Source: Saprospiraceae bacterium
GTDB lineage: Bacteria > Bacteroidota > Bacteroidia > Chitinophagales > Saprospiraceae
Assembly: GCA_016714445.1 (NCBI GenBank)
Contig: JADJNF010000002.1
Span: 124,001-188,000, forward strand
Length of the DNA: 64,000 bases
Direction: 5' to 3'
Shown: piece after piece, positions 47,684-56,210 of the stretch
How positions within the stretch are numbered: position 1 is the first letter of the stretch
Layout: each line of letters begins with the position of its first letter
Notes under the pieces: generated by a model
Database searches by the model: none
What the model saw: only the letters and a program-made list of their open reading frames with translations
Told to the model about the DNA's origin: nothing
Position numbers and translations under genes: made by a program

Positions 47684-47690
47684 CTATAAT
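47684..47690 (-). repeat. Detached half of an intron-split attC R box
   Basis: TATAGGG on the minus strand is the 3' exon of the intron. Joined to the 5' exon ...GGACGT at 48441-48446 it restores CGTTATAGGG, an R' box. The cassette's other end (CCCTATAAC at 46970-46978) matches it. Confidence 0.85.
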
Positions 47691-48440
47691 CGGGTCAGGC
47701 AGGGGAATTTCATCCCAACCTTCCCACAGAACCGTGCGTGAAAGTCTCCCTTCACACGGCTCTTCATGCTTGTAAATCACACAAAGATAATGTAATATCT
47801 TTGTTGGATGCACCAGTTCATCTCTGATTGGTTGTGATTTTGTCTCAAAATAATCGGTCATCCCTTTTGATAGGTTGTCAACTCTTTTGTAAACTAAACA
47901 TGCCAAACCCTTCGCTCCAACTCCATTACAGAGTCATCATCACTACTACGATTTGGTCTGCCGCCAACATCTCAGATCATCCCATTTCTGACTGTTTCCT
48001 CTCCCGATTTTACAGTACGATGTTGACTTCTCTTGTTCCATATGATAGCCTATGTACAGTTCTTGCCAACTTAACCCCGGTTATCATGTACCCAGAAATC
48101 AGGTCATCCGATACACTCTGTCGCAAGCACATTGGTGTCTGTGATTAGTTCATCTTAGCTGCGAGAAGGATCTCGCAGTTCAGCCCTAAATTGATTTGCG
48201 ATCAAATTTTAACGGGCTTCATCCTTACGAGGCTTCATCATTGGTTCACTTTCATTCAACTCCTGTACACTCACCTACAGCTGTCAATGCAGCCGTTTTT
48301 CCTTAACGTTCAGCACATCTGTCTTTCGGCATTTGCACCTTAAGGTGGTTTGGTAGCTACCCCTGACGGTCGCCACCGAGAGACCTTCTCTCATCTATCA
48401 TACAGCATCAACCTATCTGCATAGGTTGTTCAAGACACAC
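47691..48440 (-). mobile_element. ORF-less group II intron inserted in an attC site
   Basis: On the minus strand the element starts GTGTGTCTTG (consensus GUGYG) at 48440 and ends CCTGACCCGAT at 47691, 750 nt. Domain V is at 47762-47729, exactly 34 nt, with the catalytic AGC near its start, a GAGA tetraloop and CGCACGGTTC pairing with GAGCCGTGTG. Short ORFs inside are ribozyme read-through, and no reverse transcriptase is encoded, so mobility would need a protein from elsewhere. Removing the 750 nt leaves a perfect attC R box, which fixes both ends. Confidence 0.87.
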
Positions 48441-48502
48441 ACGTCCAAGCACTGGCGACGGACGACCTATAGGGAGTCTGTACGTCCAGTGCATTGTTAC
48501 TG
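48441..48502 (-). repeat. attC site (intron-interrupted)
   Basis: R box GTTACTG on the right, arms CAAGCACTGGCGACGG and CGTCCAGTGC, with the left R box split by the intron after CGT. A nearly identical uninterrupted site lies at 62754-62820. Confidence 0.88.
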
Positions 48503-48649
48503 GTCGTTTTTATTGTTTTTCAAAGGTAACTCTTTTGGCCAATCCACAAATCAAAAATCTAAAATCTTTTTATCTTCAACGTCCCGCTTGGCAATCTCAA
48601 AATCTCAAAATCTTCATCCCGTTTTGAAGTCTTCCTCAATGACCAGTAA
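48442..48649 (-). repeat. ORF-less cassette, copy 1
   Basis: A 208-bp cassette with no convincing ORF. Copy 2 at 62760-62967 has the same length and differs at about 9 positions. Repeated AATCTCAAAATC words are present. It may carry a promoter or an RNA. Confidence 0.85.
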
Positions 48650-48709
48650 CGTTTAGTACACCTGCCGTACGACCGATAGGGAGTATGGTCATGGTGTACA
48701 TTGTTAGCA
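48644..48709 (-). repeat. attC site
   Basis: R boxes CAGTAAC and GTTAGCA; arms TTTAGTACACC and GGTGTACATT pair nearly perfectly. Confidence 0.92.
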
Positions 48710-48713
48710 AGAG

Positions 48714-50168
48714 TTATTTCCATATTTTCCACCACTTTCTTTTATTTACATTTGCTGAAATTGTATCTTTTATATCTATATCACTTTCGCTAACAGCTTT
48801 CGCTTTTATTTCAGTATTTTCTACCTTTAGATTTGAATCTAAATCATTAATTATCAATAGAAATTTTGCTACCTTCTCATCACTCGACTTTTTAAAGTCT
48901 TCATTTGTTGCTTCAAATTTTTCAAAAAAGTTCTTAAGTTTTATAAAAGTTTCACTTTGCTTGGAGTTTTTCATTTCGAAGAATATTCTTGACATTAATA
49001 TTTGTATTGCTGTGTAGCCCTGAATCCAGCCTTTCTTTTCGGAATGTAATTGAAGGTTGTCAAATACGGTTGAAAAGTACAAATTGTTATTAACATAAAC
49101 ATTATCTATTGAATCCACTAAAATAGAATTTAAAAATTCAGGAGGAAAAATGATGCTGTTAATGTAGCATTCCAAATCATTTTTTACTACTAATCTTTCA
49201 TTGAATCCTATTTGATTAATTAGAATTTCATGGGCATTGTAATTTATCACAGGCAAACCTATTCCTTCAATATAAAATGGTAATTTACTATAACTTTCAC
49301 TTTGATCTTTAGTTTGTAAATAGACTGTAATATCAGAATTTGTTCCGCTTGCAGGTCTAAAGTCTGTTTTATTTTGAACAAGTAAAATGTTATTGTTTAA
49401 CTCAACATAATATTTTGTTACTCTTGATACCTGAGGAAAGTCATCTTTAGCTTTTTCTTTAACTAATTTAGTGAAATTTGATTCTATTAATTTATTCGTT
49501 GAGTCATGAATTGATTTTATACTCAATTTTTCTTGACTTGACTTTGAAAGTTCAGTTTCTGTTATTTCATCAGGAGAATACCTATTGCAAATTACAGATT
49601 CTAAAGACTTCTCTAAATCCTTAATATTAAAATTAGCTTCTATATATTGTTGAGCGATCTCGAGATCATGGATTCCCCATAAGTAATCTTTCGATTTTTT
49701 CAAATGCTCATTATTGCCATAGTACTTTATTTCAAGCTCCAATAATTCACCAAAGTCTAAATCATCATTAGATAATTTCTCAATAATTCCGTTTTGAACT
49801 ATCTTCATTCTTATTAATTTTTGACCTTCAAAAATTATAAATCCGTTTAACAATGAGGTGGAATTTGAAAAAAATACTACTTTTTTGCCTTCAGGAAAAT
49901 TAGTAAACACACCAGATTTTAAAGTAGAATAGTTTCCTATAAAATCGCTTGGAATGTAATCTGAGCAAATAATAGTATGTCCTTCGATCTCACTAACAAA
50001 AACTTCATTCTCAATTGTTAAAGCATCATGATATCGCACATTCGGCCTTCCAATTCTATGTTGATCACTTGCTCTTAGTTTTTTTTCAAGTTTCAAACTT
50101 TTCAACAGATAAGAATCCTGTTCAAATTTCTTTCCTTCTATTAATATTGTTGATGCTAAAGTTGCCAT
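48714..50168 (-). CDS. Large hypothetical protein (cassette gene)
   Basis: 484 residues without signal peptide. N-terminal beta-rich part (MATLASTILIEGKKFEQDSYLLKSL; HTIICSDYIPSDF), helical middle and a basic C-terminus ending NKRKWWKIWK. Not recognised. The neighbouring cassette gene downstream in the array (50345) can also end in a KKWWKLW tail in an alternative frame. Confidence 0.6.
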   Translation of the reverse strand: MATLASTILIEGKKFEQDSYLLKSLKLEKKLRASDQHRIGRPNVRYHDALTIENEVFVSEIEGHTIICSDYIPSDFIGNYSTLKSGVFTNFPEGKKVVFFSNSTSLLNGFIIFEGQKLIRMKIVQNGIIEKLSNDDLDFGELLELEIKYYGNNEHLKKSKDYLWGIHDLEIAQQYIEANFNIKDLEKSLESVICNRYSPDEITETELSKSSQEKLSIKSIHDSTNKLIESNFTKLVKEKAKDDFPQVSRVTKYYVELNNNILLVQNKTDFRPASGTNSDITVYLQTKDQSESYSKLPFYIEGIGLPVINYNAHEILINQIGFNERLVVKNDLECYINSIIFPPEFLNSILVDSIDNVYVNNNLYFSTVFDNLQLHSEKKGWIQGYTAIQILMSRIFFEMKNSKQSETFIKLKNFFEKFEATNEDFKKSSDEKVAKFLLIINDLDSNLKVENTEIKAKAVSESDIDIKDTISANVNKRKWWKIWK

Positions 50169-50186
50169 TTAATTTTTTTTAATTCT

Positions 50187-50253
50187 TGCTAACGGTCTGG
50201 CTAAATGGCGTAGCGGCGCATAGCCGCTATGAACATTTTAGCCTTTGTTGTAG
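50187..50253 (-). repeat. attC site
   Basis: R boxes TGCTAAC and GTTGTAG; arms TGGCTAAATGG and CATTTTAGCC; centre hairpin AGCGGCGCATAGCCGCT. Confidence 0.92.
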
Positions 50254-50344
50254 CCAGTTTTCTTTTTACCATAATTTCCACCATTTTTTCTCACTCGCCT
50301 TTGGTGTAATCTCTTTCTTTGGTGATTTCTTAATTTCCTCTTTT

Positions 50345-51286
50345 TTATTGACTTGATTCAATCATTTGGAGATATTTATTTAGTAGTGCCATTCCTAACG
50401 ATGTGAACCTGCCTTCGTCATCCATTATTTCTTTTTGTTTCAAATCATCTACCACATTTGGCTTCATGTACAAAGAAATTTTATCTCCAATTTCTTTTCG
50501 TTTATCATTTCGAATCAATGTCTTTGTTCCTCCGAGAAAAAGTATACTTAAATTCATGTAAAGCATTTCATCCTGCATCAAGGAATTTAGTTTATTTAAA
50601 TCCACATCATTCTTTTCTAATTTTTCTTGAAACTTTGAATGAATTGCCTTCGCCCAATCTTTATTTATTCCTCCTGCCGCTAAACTAAAATATGGTTCGT
50701 TCTCCTCTACTTTATTATTTGCAATTATTGAATCAAATATTGGTTTCAAATCCATGTCGTTCTGGTAAAAACTTATTCTTTTTAATGCTGCAAAACGTAT
50801 AGTTTGATTTTCTTCATTTAAGATACAATGTTCAAGCAAAGCTGCGTATTTTGGGTTTTTGGTTTCTCCCAAGTGCATTATTGCTTTTATCTTATTGTCA
50901 GCACTTTTTAGCTTTTGAAAATTTTCAATCAATTTTTCGTTTGGAATATCTACTCCAACTTTTTCTATTTCTTCAAATGAAACTATTTTTAATTTGGATA
51001 TAAATTCTTCGCCGATTGATGGATTATTTTTCATTCTTTCAAGCATCGAACTTGAATACTTATTTTCTGGATTTATCTCAAAAGACTTCTTTATACACGA
51101 TATTCCAAAAGGATAAAGCTTTTGAATTTCATTTTGATTTGAGTAACCACAAATTGAATCCCCTAATCCATACCAAAACATCGTATTCTCTTTATCCATT
51201 CGTACCGCTTCTAAAAATAGATTGTACGACATAAAGAAATTTTTCTCTGAATAGAAAAGTAGTGCTGATTGTTCGTAATGGTTCAT
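50345..51286 (-). CDS. TPR/HEAT-like repeat protein (cassette gene)
   Basis: 313 residues of helical repeats: an N-terminal TPR pair (EQSALLFYSEKNFFMSYNLFLEAVRMDKENTMFWYGLGDSI) and later HEAT-like helices (ALLEHCILNEENQTIRFAALKRISFY). It stops SSQ; directly after, another frame encodes KEEIKKSPKKEITPKASEKKWWKLW, so the true C-terminus may be longer if a one-base shift at an A-run occurred. Function unknown. Confidence 0.65.
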   Translation of the reverse strand: MNHYEQSALLFYSEKNFFMSYNLFLEAVRMDKENTMFWYGLGDSICGYSNQNEIQKLYPFGISCIKKSFEINPENKYSSSMLERMKNNPSIGEEFISKLKIVSFEEIEKVGVDIPNEKLIENFQKLKSADNKIKAIMHLGETKNPKYAALLEHCILNEENQTIRFAALKRISFYQNDMDLKPIFDSIIANNKVEENEPYFSLAAGGINKDWAKAIHSKFQEKLEKNDVDLNKLNSLMQDEMLYMNLSILFLGGTKTLIRNDKRKEIGDKISLYMKPNVVDDLKQKEIMDDEGRFTSLGMALLNKYLQMIESSQ

Positions 51287-51306
51287 TTTTTATTTTTTTT
51301 AATTGG

Positions 51307-51372
51307 CTACAACGGCTGTGATATGGAGCGGACGCAGCGATAGCAAGTCTGATCTCATATAACTTGTTATAG
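51307..51372 (-). repeat. attC site
   Basis: R boxes CTACAAC and GTTATAG; arms TGTGATATGGAGC and GATCTCATATAAC; centre GCAGCGATAGCAAGTCTG. Confidence 0.92.
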
Positions 51373-51380
51373 CCAGTATT

Positions 51381-51731
51381 TTATGTACTTGCATATTCAT
51401 GTCCAAAACTATAGTCACAATCACCTAATTCAGGTTCTCCAATTTTATACCCTAAAGTTTTGGTCGCAATTTCTTTTATTTCTTTTTTCCACTCTTTCCA
51501 AGCGGCTTCTTCTATGTAAGCACTAAAATAGAGACCACTTGGTTCATGATGACAACAAATGTACTTTTCAGTTTTATCAATATTATAACTATACCAAAAT
51601 CCTGAATCCAAGCCATTGCCTCCAGAACCTAACCAACCATCTAATTGTGAAAAGATTTGAGGAAGTTGTTTCAAGTATTTATCGGGCAAGTAATACCAGA
51701 TGTTTAAATTCATTTGAAAATGTTCCAACAT
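51381..51731 (-). CDS. Hypothetical protein (cassette gene)
   Basis: 116 residues with DKYLKQLPQIFSQLDGWLGSGGNGLDSGFWYSY and a Cys-Cys-His-His stretch (YICCHHEPSGLYFSAY). Compact soluble protein, family unknown. It shares the cassette with the TPR gene 4 nt upstream. Confidence 0.6.
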   Translation of the reverse strand: MLEHFQMNLNIWYYLPDKYLKQLPQIFSQLDGWLGSGGNGLDSGFWYSYNIDKTEKYICCHHEPSGLYFSAYIEEAAWKEWKKEIKEIATKTLGYKIGEPELGDCDYSFGHEYAST

Positions 51732-51735
51732 TAAA

Positions 51736-52449
51736 TTATTTGTTTAGAAATTTATTAGTTGCTGCTAATAATTCTTTTGGTTTAGGATGACTAGGATCAA
51801 TTTGACTTGCTTTTTCAAAATATGGTTTAGCTTCTGAATATTTACCTAATTTGAAATAGCATTCTCCAATTGAGAATATTGCTAGTAAACTATTAGGGTT
51901 TACTTGAAGGGATTGATTAAATCCTTGTATGGCTTCACTCCAGTTTCCTAAATCCATATGGCAAAATGCTCTGTTATCAATCGCTTCATGGAAGTTTGGC
52001 ATTAAATCAATTGCATTGGTATATTTTTGAATAGCGGCTTTATGGTTGTTTTGGTTTGTTAGTTCATGTGCTTGTTGATAAAATCTTTTGGCATATTTAA
52101 CGATTTCATTTACGTTTTGAGTAGACTTTATATAAACAAAATACCCTTCTAAATCACTTTCAACTATTGGTTGGTTTACAATCAGTTTAGGATTGGAGAA
52201 TCCATTTCCATTAATTGGTGAATGATGAATTTTTACATCCAAATTCTTTATATCATTAGGTTTAGGGATTGAGCTTGTCTCTGCAAATGTTTTTACATGA
52301 AAGGTGTTTGATTCAACATCTATTTTTAGCAATTTGTGAATATGATATTTGTCATTTCTTTCGGTATAGAAAACATCACCTTCTTTAAAATCTTTGTGTT
52401 CAGGATTTTCTGATTTCCCACTTCCAAATATGTTCTTTAGAAAACTCAT
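51736..52449 (-). CDS. TPR-containing protein (cassette gene)
   Basis: 237 residues: an N-terminal beta domain (EGDVFYTERNDKYHIHKLLKI) and three TPRs from about 125 (AKRFYQQAHELTNQNNHKAAIQKYTNAIDLMPN; GNWSEAIQGFNQSLQVNPNSLLAIFSIGECYFKLGKYSEAKPYFEKA). Probably a cytosolic interaction protein. Confidence 0.78.
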   Translation of the reverse strand: MSFLKNIFGSGKSENPEHKDFKEGDVFYTERNDKYHIHKLLKIDVESNTFHVKTFAETSSIPKPNDIKNLDVKIHHSPINGNGFSNPKLIVNQPIVESDLEGYFVYIKSTQNVNEIVKYAKRFYQQAHELTNQNNHKAAIQKYTNAIDLMPNFHEAIDNRAFCHMDLGNWSEAIQGFNQSLQVNPNSLLAIFSIGECYFKLGKYSEAKPYFEKASQIDPSHPKPKELLAATNKFLNK

Positions 52450-52471
52450 ATTTTTTTTTAATTTTTATTGG

Positions 52472-52539
52472 CTACAACGGTTTGGCTTTGTGACGTGCCG
52501 TCCCGATAGGGTGGCATGGCATCAAAGCCTGTGTTAGCA
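52472..52539 (-). repeat. attC site
   Basis: R boxes CTACAAC and GTTAGCA; arms TTTGGCTTTGTGACG and GGCATCAAAGCC; central GTGCCGTCCCGATAGGGTGGCA. Confidence 0.92.
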
Positions 52540-52543
52540 ATAG

Positions 52544-53875
52544 TTATTCTTTTAGGTTGAATTTCGTTTTTAGTTTTAGATAGTTTTCTTTAGTCTCACA
52601 AATAAACATTGGATAATCAAAGCTTACTTGATTTAAACGTATAACGGATTCTTCTGATTTATGTATATCATTTATATATTCTTCTATTTGATAGCCTACT
52701 GGCATCGTATCATTAAATACTATCGATTTCGAATACAGAGTTTTGTCAACCAATGTCTTAAGTTTAATTTGCTCCTGATTGTATCCTTGAATTAGGTAAC
52801 TATATATAGGCCTTTTTAAATCAGAAAATACAAACTGAAATACTTCATTATAAAATTTGTTATCCAAAAGAGCTATTTGTTCTGGTTGTGCATAGTAACT
52901 ACTTGCAGTTTCTGAATATTTAAGTATCCAACTGAGTATTGCTTCGTTTCTTCTAAAGTAAGTTCCAACAAATTTAACGTCAATCAAATGTTCTACGTAA
53001 TTTGGAATTTCTTTTTTTAAATCACTTCTTAAAAATTGGATAATCTGCGTATTCGAGAATGAATAGAGATAATCTAAAGGTATTTGATGTTCTGAATTTA
53101 TATCGTATCTAATTGTTTCAACACAAGCCTTAATGTCATAATTGATTTCACTTGAATTAATTCTATCCAAAATTAGAACAACCTGTTCTTGTTGAGAATT
53201 TGTAAGTTCACAATTTTTAATCAGTTGATAAAGAAGACTGATTTTATGAGACGGATTTGAAATATCATTGTTAATTTTTCCTATCCATTTATCTAATTGA
53301 TTTTTGTCCGAAGATGGCATTAGAAAGTAAATCACTTCGAATAAATGATCGGGATCAATTTTGTCGAATTTTGACTTAGCCAAATTGTTTATATTACTCT
53401 TTGTATCATATTTACTTAGTAGATTTAGGCCATAAAGCCAATTAATATAATATATGTCTTGGCATTTCGATAGGTAACTTCTCAGTATTTCAGTTATCGC
53501 TTGTTGTTCAATTTCAGTTGTTGCTTTTTTATATAGATTAAGAAATACATTGTTTTCTGGAATAAAAAATAGATTTTGATTGCTATCTATAATTTCTATT
53601 AGATGCTCTGTAAACTGAATTACAGTAATTGCATCTTTTTGCTTTGCTAAAAGAGCTAATTCTTTGTCAAAACTGGAATTTAGAAATTCAGCAATATTGA
53701 TTTTATCAATAACCTTAAATTCTAGAGCAAGCTTATGGTTATTTGCCTGTACTGATTCAAACTCTAATTTTATTTCCTTAATCTCTAAGTCGGTTAGATT
53801 ATTTTTTATTTCCATTTGTCCTGAAAGGTTAAGATTTAATATTAGTAGACCGATATTAATTAGTATTTTCTTCAT
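52544..53875 (-). CDS. Hypothetical secreted protein (cassette gene)
   Basis: 443 residues with a signal peptide (MKKILINIGLLILNLNLSGQ) and an all-helical mature part (EIKEIKLEFESVQANNHKLALEFKVID; ITEILRSYLSKCQDIYYINWLYG). It resembles helical-repeat proteins but no family was recognised. Likely periplasmic. Confidence 0.62.
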   Translation of the reverse strand: MKKILINIGLLILNLNLSGQMEIKNNLTDLEIKEIKLEFESVQANNHKLALEFKVIDKINIAEFLNSSFDKELALLAKQKDAITVIQFTEHLIEIIDSNQNLFFIPENNVFLNLYKKATTEIEQQAITEILRSYLSKCQDIYYINWLYGLNLLSKYDTKSNINNLAKSKFDKIDPDHLFEVIYFLMPSSDKNQLDKWIGKINNDISNPSHKISLLYQLIKNCELTNSQQEQVVLILDRINSSEINYDIKACVETIRYDINSEHQIPLDYLYSFSNTQIIQFLRSDLKKEIPNYVEHLIDVKFVGTYFRRNEAILSWILKYSETASSYYAQPEQIALLDNKFYNEVFQFVFSDLKRPIYSYLIQGYNQEQIKLKTLVDKTLYSKSIVFNDTMPVGYQIEEYINDIHKSEESVIRLNQVSFDYPMFICETKENYLKLKTKFNLKE

Positions 53876-53883
53876 TTGATTAT

Positions 53884-53951
53884 TGCTAACGTTTTGGTGA
53901 TATGGATCGGACGCAGCGGTAGCAAGTCTGATCTCATATCGCTTGTTATAG
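53884..53951 (-). repeat. attC site
   Basis: R boxes TGCTAAC and GTTATAG; arms GGTGATATGGATC and GATCTCATATC; shares its core with 51307 and 38585. Confidence 0.92.
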
Positions 53952-53957
53952 GCTCCA

Positions 53958-54835
53958 TTATTTTTTAATTTCTACTGCTCTATTCAATATTTCCTTTATT
54001 TCTTCTTTTTCTGCTTGATTCATATCTCTAATTTTTAAATTGATTCCGTCCTTAAAAATTGTAGATACAGGAATAAATCCATTTCCACTTAAAGTGAATA
54101 TATAAATTCTTTCCAACTTCATAGAATTGTCAACAAAATTTGGATGTATTGCCAAGCATGTTGATTTACTTTTTGTTGATGCGCTAGGATAAAACAAAAA
54201 AGAAATTCCATAATACGCATAAAGGTAATTATATGCGATCCATGATGATTTGGGATATGGTTTAATTTCATTCTTTAACCATTCTGACACCATATCATTA
54301 ATAAACAGTAATTCATCAAGTTTATGTTTGCTACCGTTATTTATCTGTTCTATTTGCCATTCTCTATGTTTCCTAATAAGTGGCAATAATTTGTTATCTT
54401 GATTAACCGACATAGGAAGTATGAATGTTGAAAAAATATCAAATGAGCTTTCGATACTCCATGAACTTAAATATATTACATCATCTATTTTCGGATCACT
54501 TTCCCAAAATGCTGTTTCCCCATCTAAGGCGCAATAAAATACAGGTCGGAATTTAATATTTGCCCTTCCATTTAAATTTAAAATATTGCTTGGAGGGTAG
54601 TTATAAACACTTGCCAATAGCGGGTACTCTAACTCACCAATATTCTTACGGACTCTAAAAACAGATAATTTGTTGAGCTAAATCTTTTAAAATACTCTTC
54701 TTTTATATTTTCAACTAATTCATTGTCAAGATCTAAATTTTCAAATTCATTTTTAAGCTTATTCAGCTTCTCTAAATCAGGAATTTGAGCTAATTCATTT
54801 TGCCATTCTCTTGATGTAAAAGTTTTCTTTTCCAA
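53958..54835 (-). pseudogene. RES-domain protein, split by one frameshift
   Basis: Frame 1 from 54835 ends after FSSTNYLFLESVR; shifting one base at a TTTTT run (near 54656-54661) gives FRVRKNIGELEYPLLASVYNYPPSNILN, which runs into NLNGRANIKFRPVFYCALDGETAFWES. FRVRxN, GRANxxxxPVFYCA and the following Glu are the RES-domain motifs of NAD+-degrading toxins such as MbcT/Res. No Xre antitoxin is next to it. Probably a real gene with a homopolymer read error. Confidence 0.78.
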
Positions 54836-54904
54836 ATTGAATTAGTTTTATTGGTTTTTACTTTACTTACTAAAATTCAAACGTACTTGCTTAACCTTGG
54901 TTGC

Positions 54905-55033
54905 CTATAACGGTCAAGTATAAGAGCAGTAGCGGATTTCAAGGCGATTACCAGTCTACCAACATCAATGTTTATTAAAAGCAGGCCTTGAATTTACCGC
55001 ATTATCCGCTATTGCTCTTATACATTGTTGTAA
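54905..55033 (-). repeat. Long attC site
   Basis: About 129 nt: TATAAGAGCAGTAGCGGAT...TTTCAAGGC pairs with GCCTTGAA...ATCCGCTATTGCTCTTATA almost perfectly; R boxes CTATAAC and GTTGTAA. Confidence 0.93.
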
Positions 55034-55042
55034 GCAGGTGAT

Positions 55043-55852
55043 TTACGGGATTATATATGTTTTTGTCTGAATAGTATGTGCACTAAAATAGCCAAGTCTA
55101 GTTCCTTGCATATTTGTATAAGGATTTGCAGGTGTGGATGCATTAGTTGGGCCGCCAAATAAGTTGCCGAAACTTTTATAGTATTCATATATTTCCTTAC
55201 TGATACACTGCATTTCAATTGTTAATGTATCACCTTTTTTATAGTTTCTATTAAAACTTCGTAGAGTACTATTGATTGTGGTACCATTTGATAACCTATC
55301 ATCAAATATATAGGCATTGATGTAATCACCATTTCTAAATTCTACAAAACGATAGTAATTGGTCTCATTTAGTGGGTCCAAATATTCAACACTAATATCA
55401 TGTGTGCTTCCATCGCCACCACCTGGTCCGCCACCTCCGCCACCTGATGAAACTTTTACTGTTAACTTATCAAAATTGACCTCATTGGAGATGGAACACA
55501 CTGAACTAATAATTTTATCATTGCTTTTAACATTTAAGGTGTACGATCGGCCAGCAATTCCAATAACTGTTGATCCGACATACTTTCCTTTATTAGTTTC
55601 TTTTAGTGTTTCATTATTCCCTAAATTGTCGGCAATTACAATCGTTGCTCCAACAACTGGAGGAAATTCGTTATCATCATTAAAGTTTACGGAGGATGAC
55701 AAAGTAACGGTGATTGGCTCTTTGCTGTTTAAGTTTGCTTCAACAACAATCTGAGTATCAGCTACATTGACATTTACTTCAAATTCTTCGGTACAGGATA
55801 TCAAAACTACACAGATAGCCGCTAAAATGAACATTTGTTTGATTATTCTCAT
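55043..55852 (-). CDS. DUF4249-family lipoprotein
   Basis: 269 residues: lipoprotein signal (CVVLISCTEEFEV), then beta-rich VVEANLNSKEPITVTLSSSV, DNLGNNETLKETNKGKYVG, a Gly-rich linker SSGGGGGGPGGGDGS and ISVEYLDPLNETNYYRF, as in the DUF4249 proteins encoded next to TonB receptors in Bacteroidota. Likely on the outer membrane with the receptor. It is the last gene of the cassette operon. Confidence 0.88.
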   Translation of the reverse strand: MRIIKQMFILAAICVVLISCTEEFEVNVNVADTQIVVEANLNSKEPITVTLSSSVNFNDDNEFPPVVGATIVIADNLGNNETLKETNKGKYVGSTVIGIAGRSYTLNVKSNDKIISSVCSISNEVNFDKLTVKVSSGGGGGGPGGGDGSTHDISVEYLDPLNETNYYRFVEFRNGDYINAYIFDDRLSNGTTINSTLRSFNRNYKKGDTLTIEMQCISKEIYEYYKSFGNLFGGPTNASTPANPYTNMQGTRLGYFSAHTIQTKTYIIP

Positions 55853-55858
55853 TAGAAA

Positions 55859-56206
55859 TTATTGAATGTTTACTGTTTGTGTTACTTTTGATTCCTCGAC
55901 ATCCTCCAATACATCACCTGCAAAGCTGCCATTTAGCTTCAACTTTATGACATATGTACCAGCAGTTGAGTAATTGTGTGTCCCGACTTGCCCCGTGGAT
56001 TCATTCCCATCTCCCCAATCGATAGTTGGTGAAACATATTCTGATGGAAGTTCGCTCCCACAGTTACTTATAGTAATTAATTCTGAAATTTTTGCTGTGG
56101 TCTTATCGACAATTATACAAGCATCTCTTGATGGTCGTCTATCCTTCAAACATGAAGATAAAGAAAATAAACACATTGACAAAATAATAATTTTATTAGA
56201 ATTCAT
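55859..56206 (-). CDS. Small PKD-domain lipoprotein
   Basis: 115 residues: lipoprotein signal (LFSLSSCLKDR) and a PKD fold (PTIDWGDGNESTGQVGTHNYSTAGTYVIKLKLNG). Translated between the TonB receptor and the DUF4249 gene with 4- and 6-nt gaps. Possibly a surface-exposed accessory of the receptor. Confidence 0.82.
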   Translation of the reverse strand: MNSNKIIILSMCLFSLSSCLKDRRPSRDACIIVDKTTAKISELITISNCGSELPSEYVSPTIDWGDGNESTGQVGTHNYSTAGTYVIKLKLNGSFAGDVLEDVEESKVTQTVNIQ

Positions 56207-56210
56207 GGTA

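Noticed and set aside
47661..47906. 81-codon minus-strand ORF containing EEPCEGRLSRTVLWE
   Set aside because: It is a translation of the group II intron domain V/VI region, a common spurious annotation.
47828..48148. 106-codon plus-strand ORF
   Set aside because: Antisense through the intron ribozyme; no coding features.
48426..48656. Plus-strand ORF conserved in both ORF-less cassettes (also 62807-62998)
   Set aside because: Conserved only because the cassette is duplicated; the differences are mostly non-synonymous.
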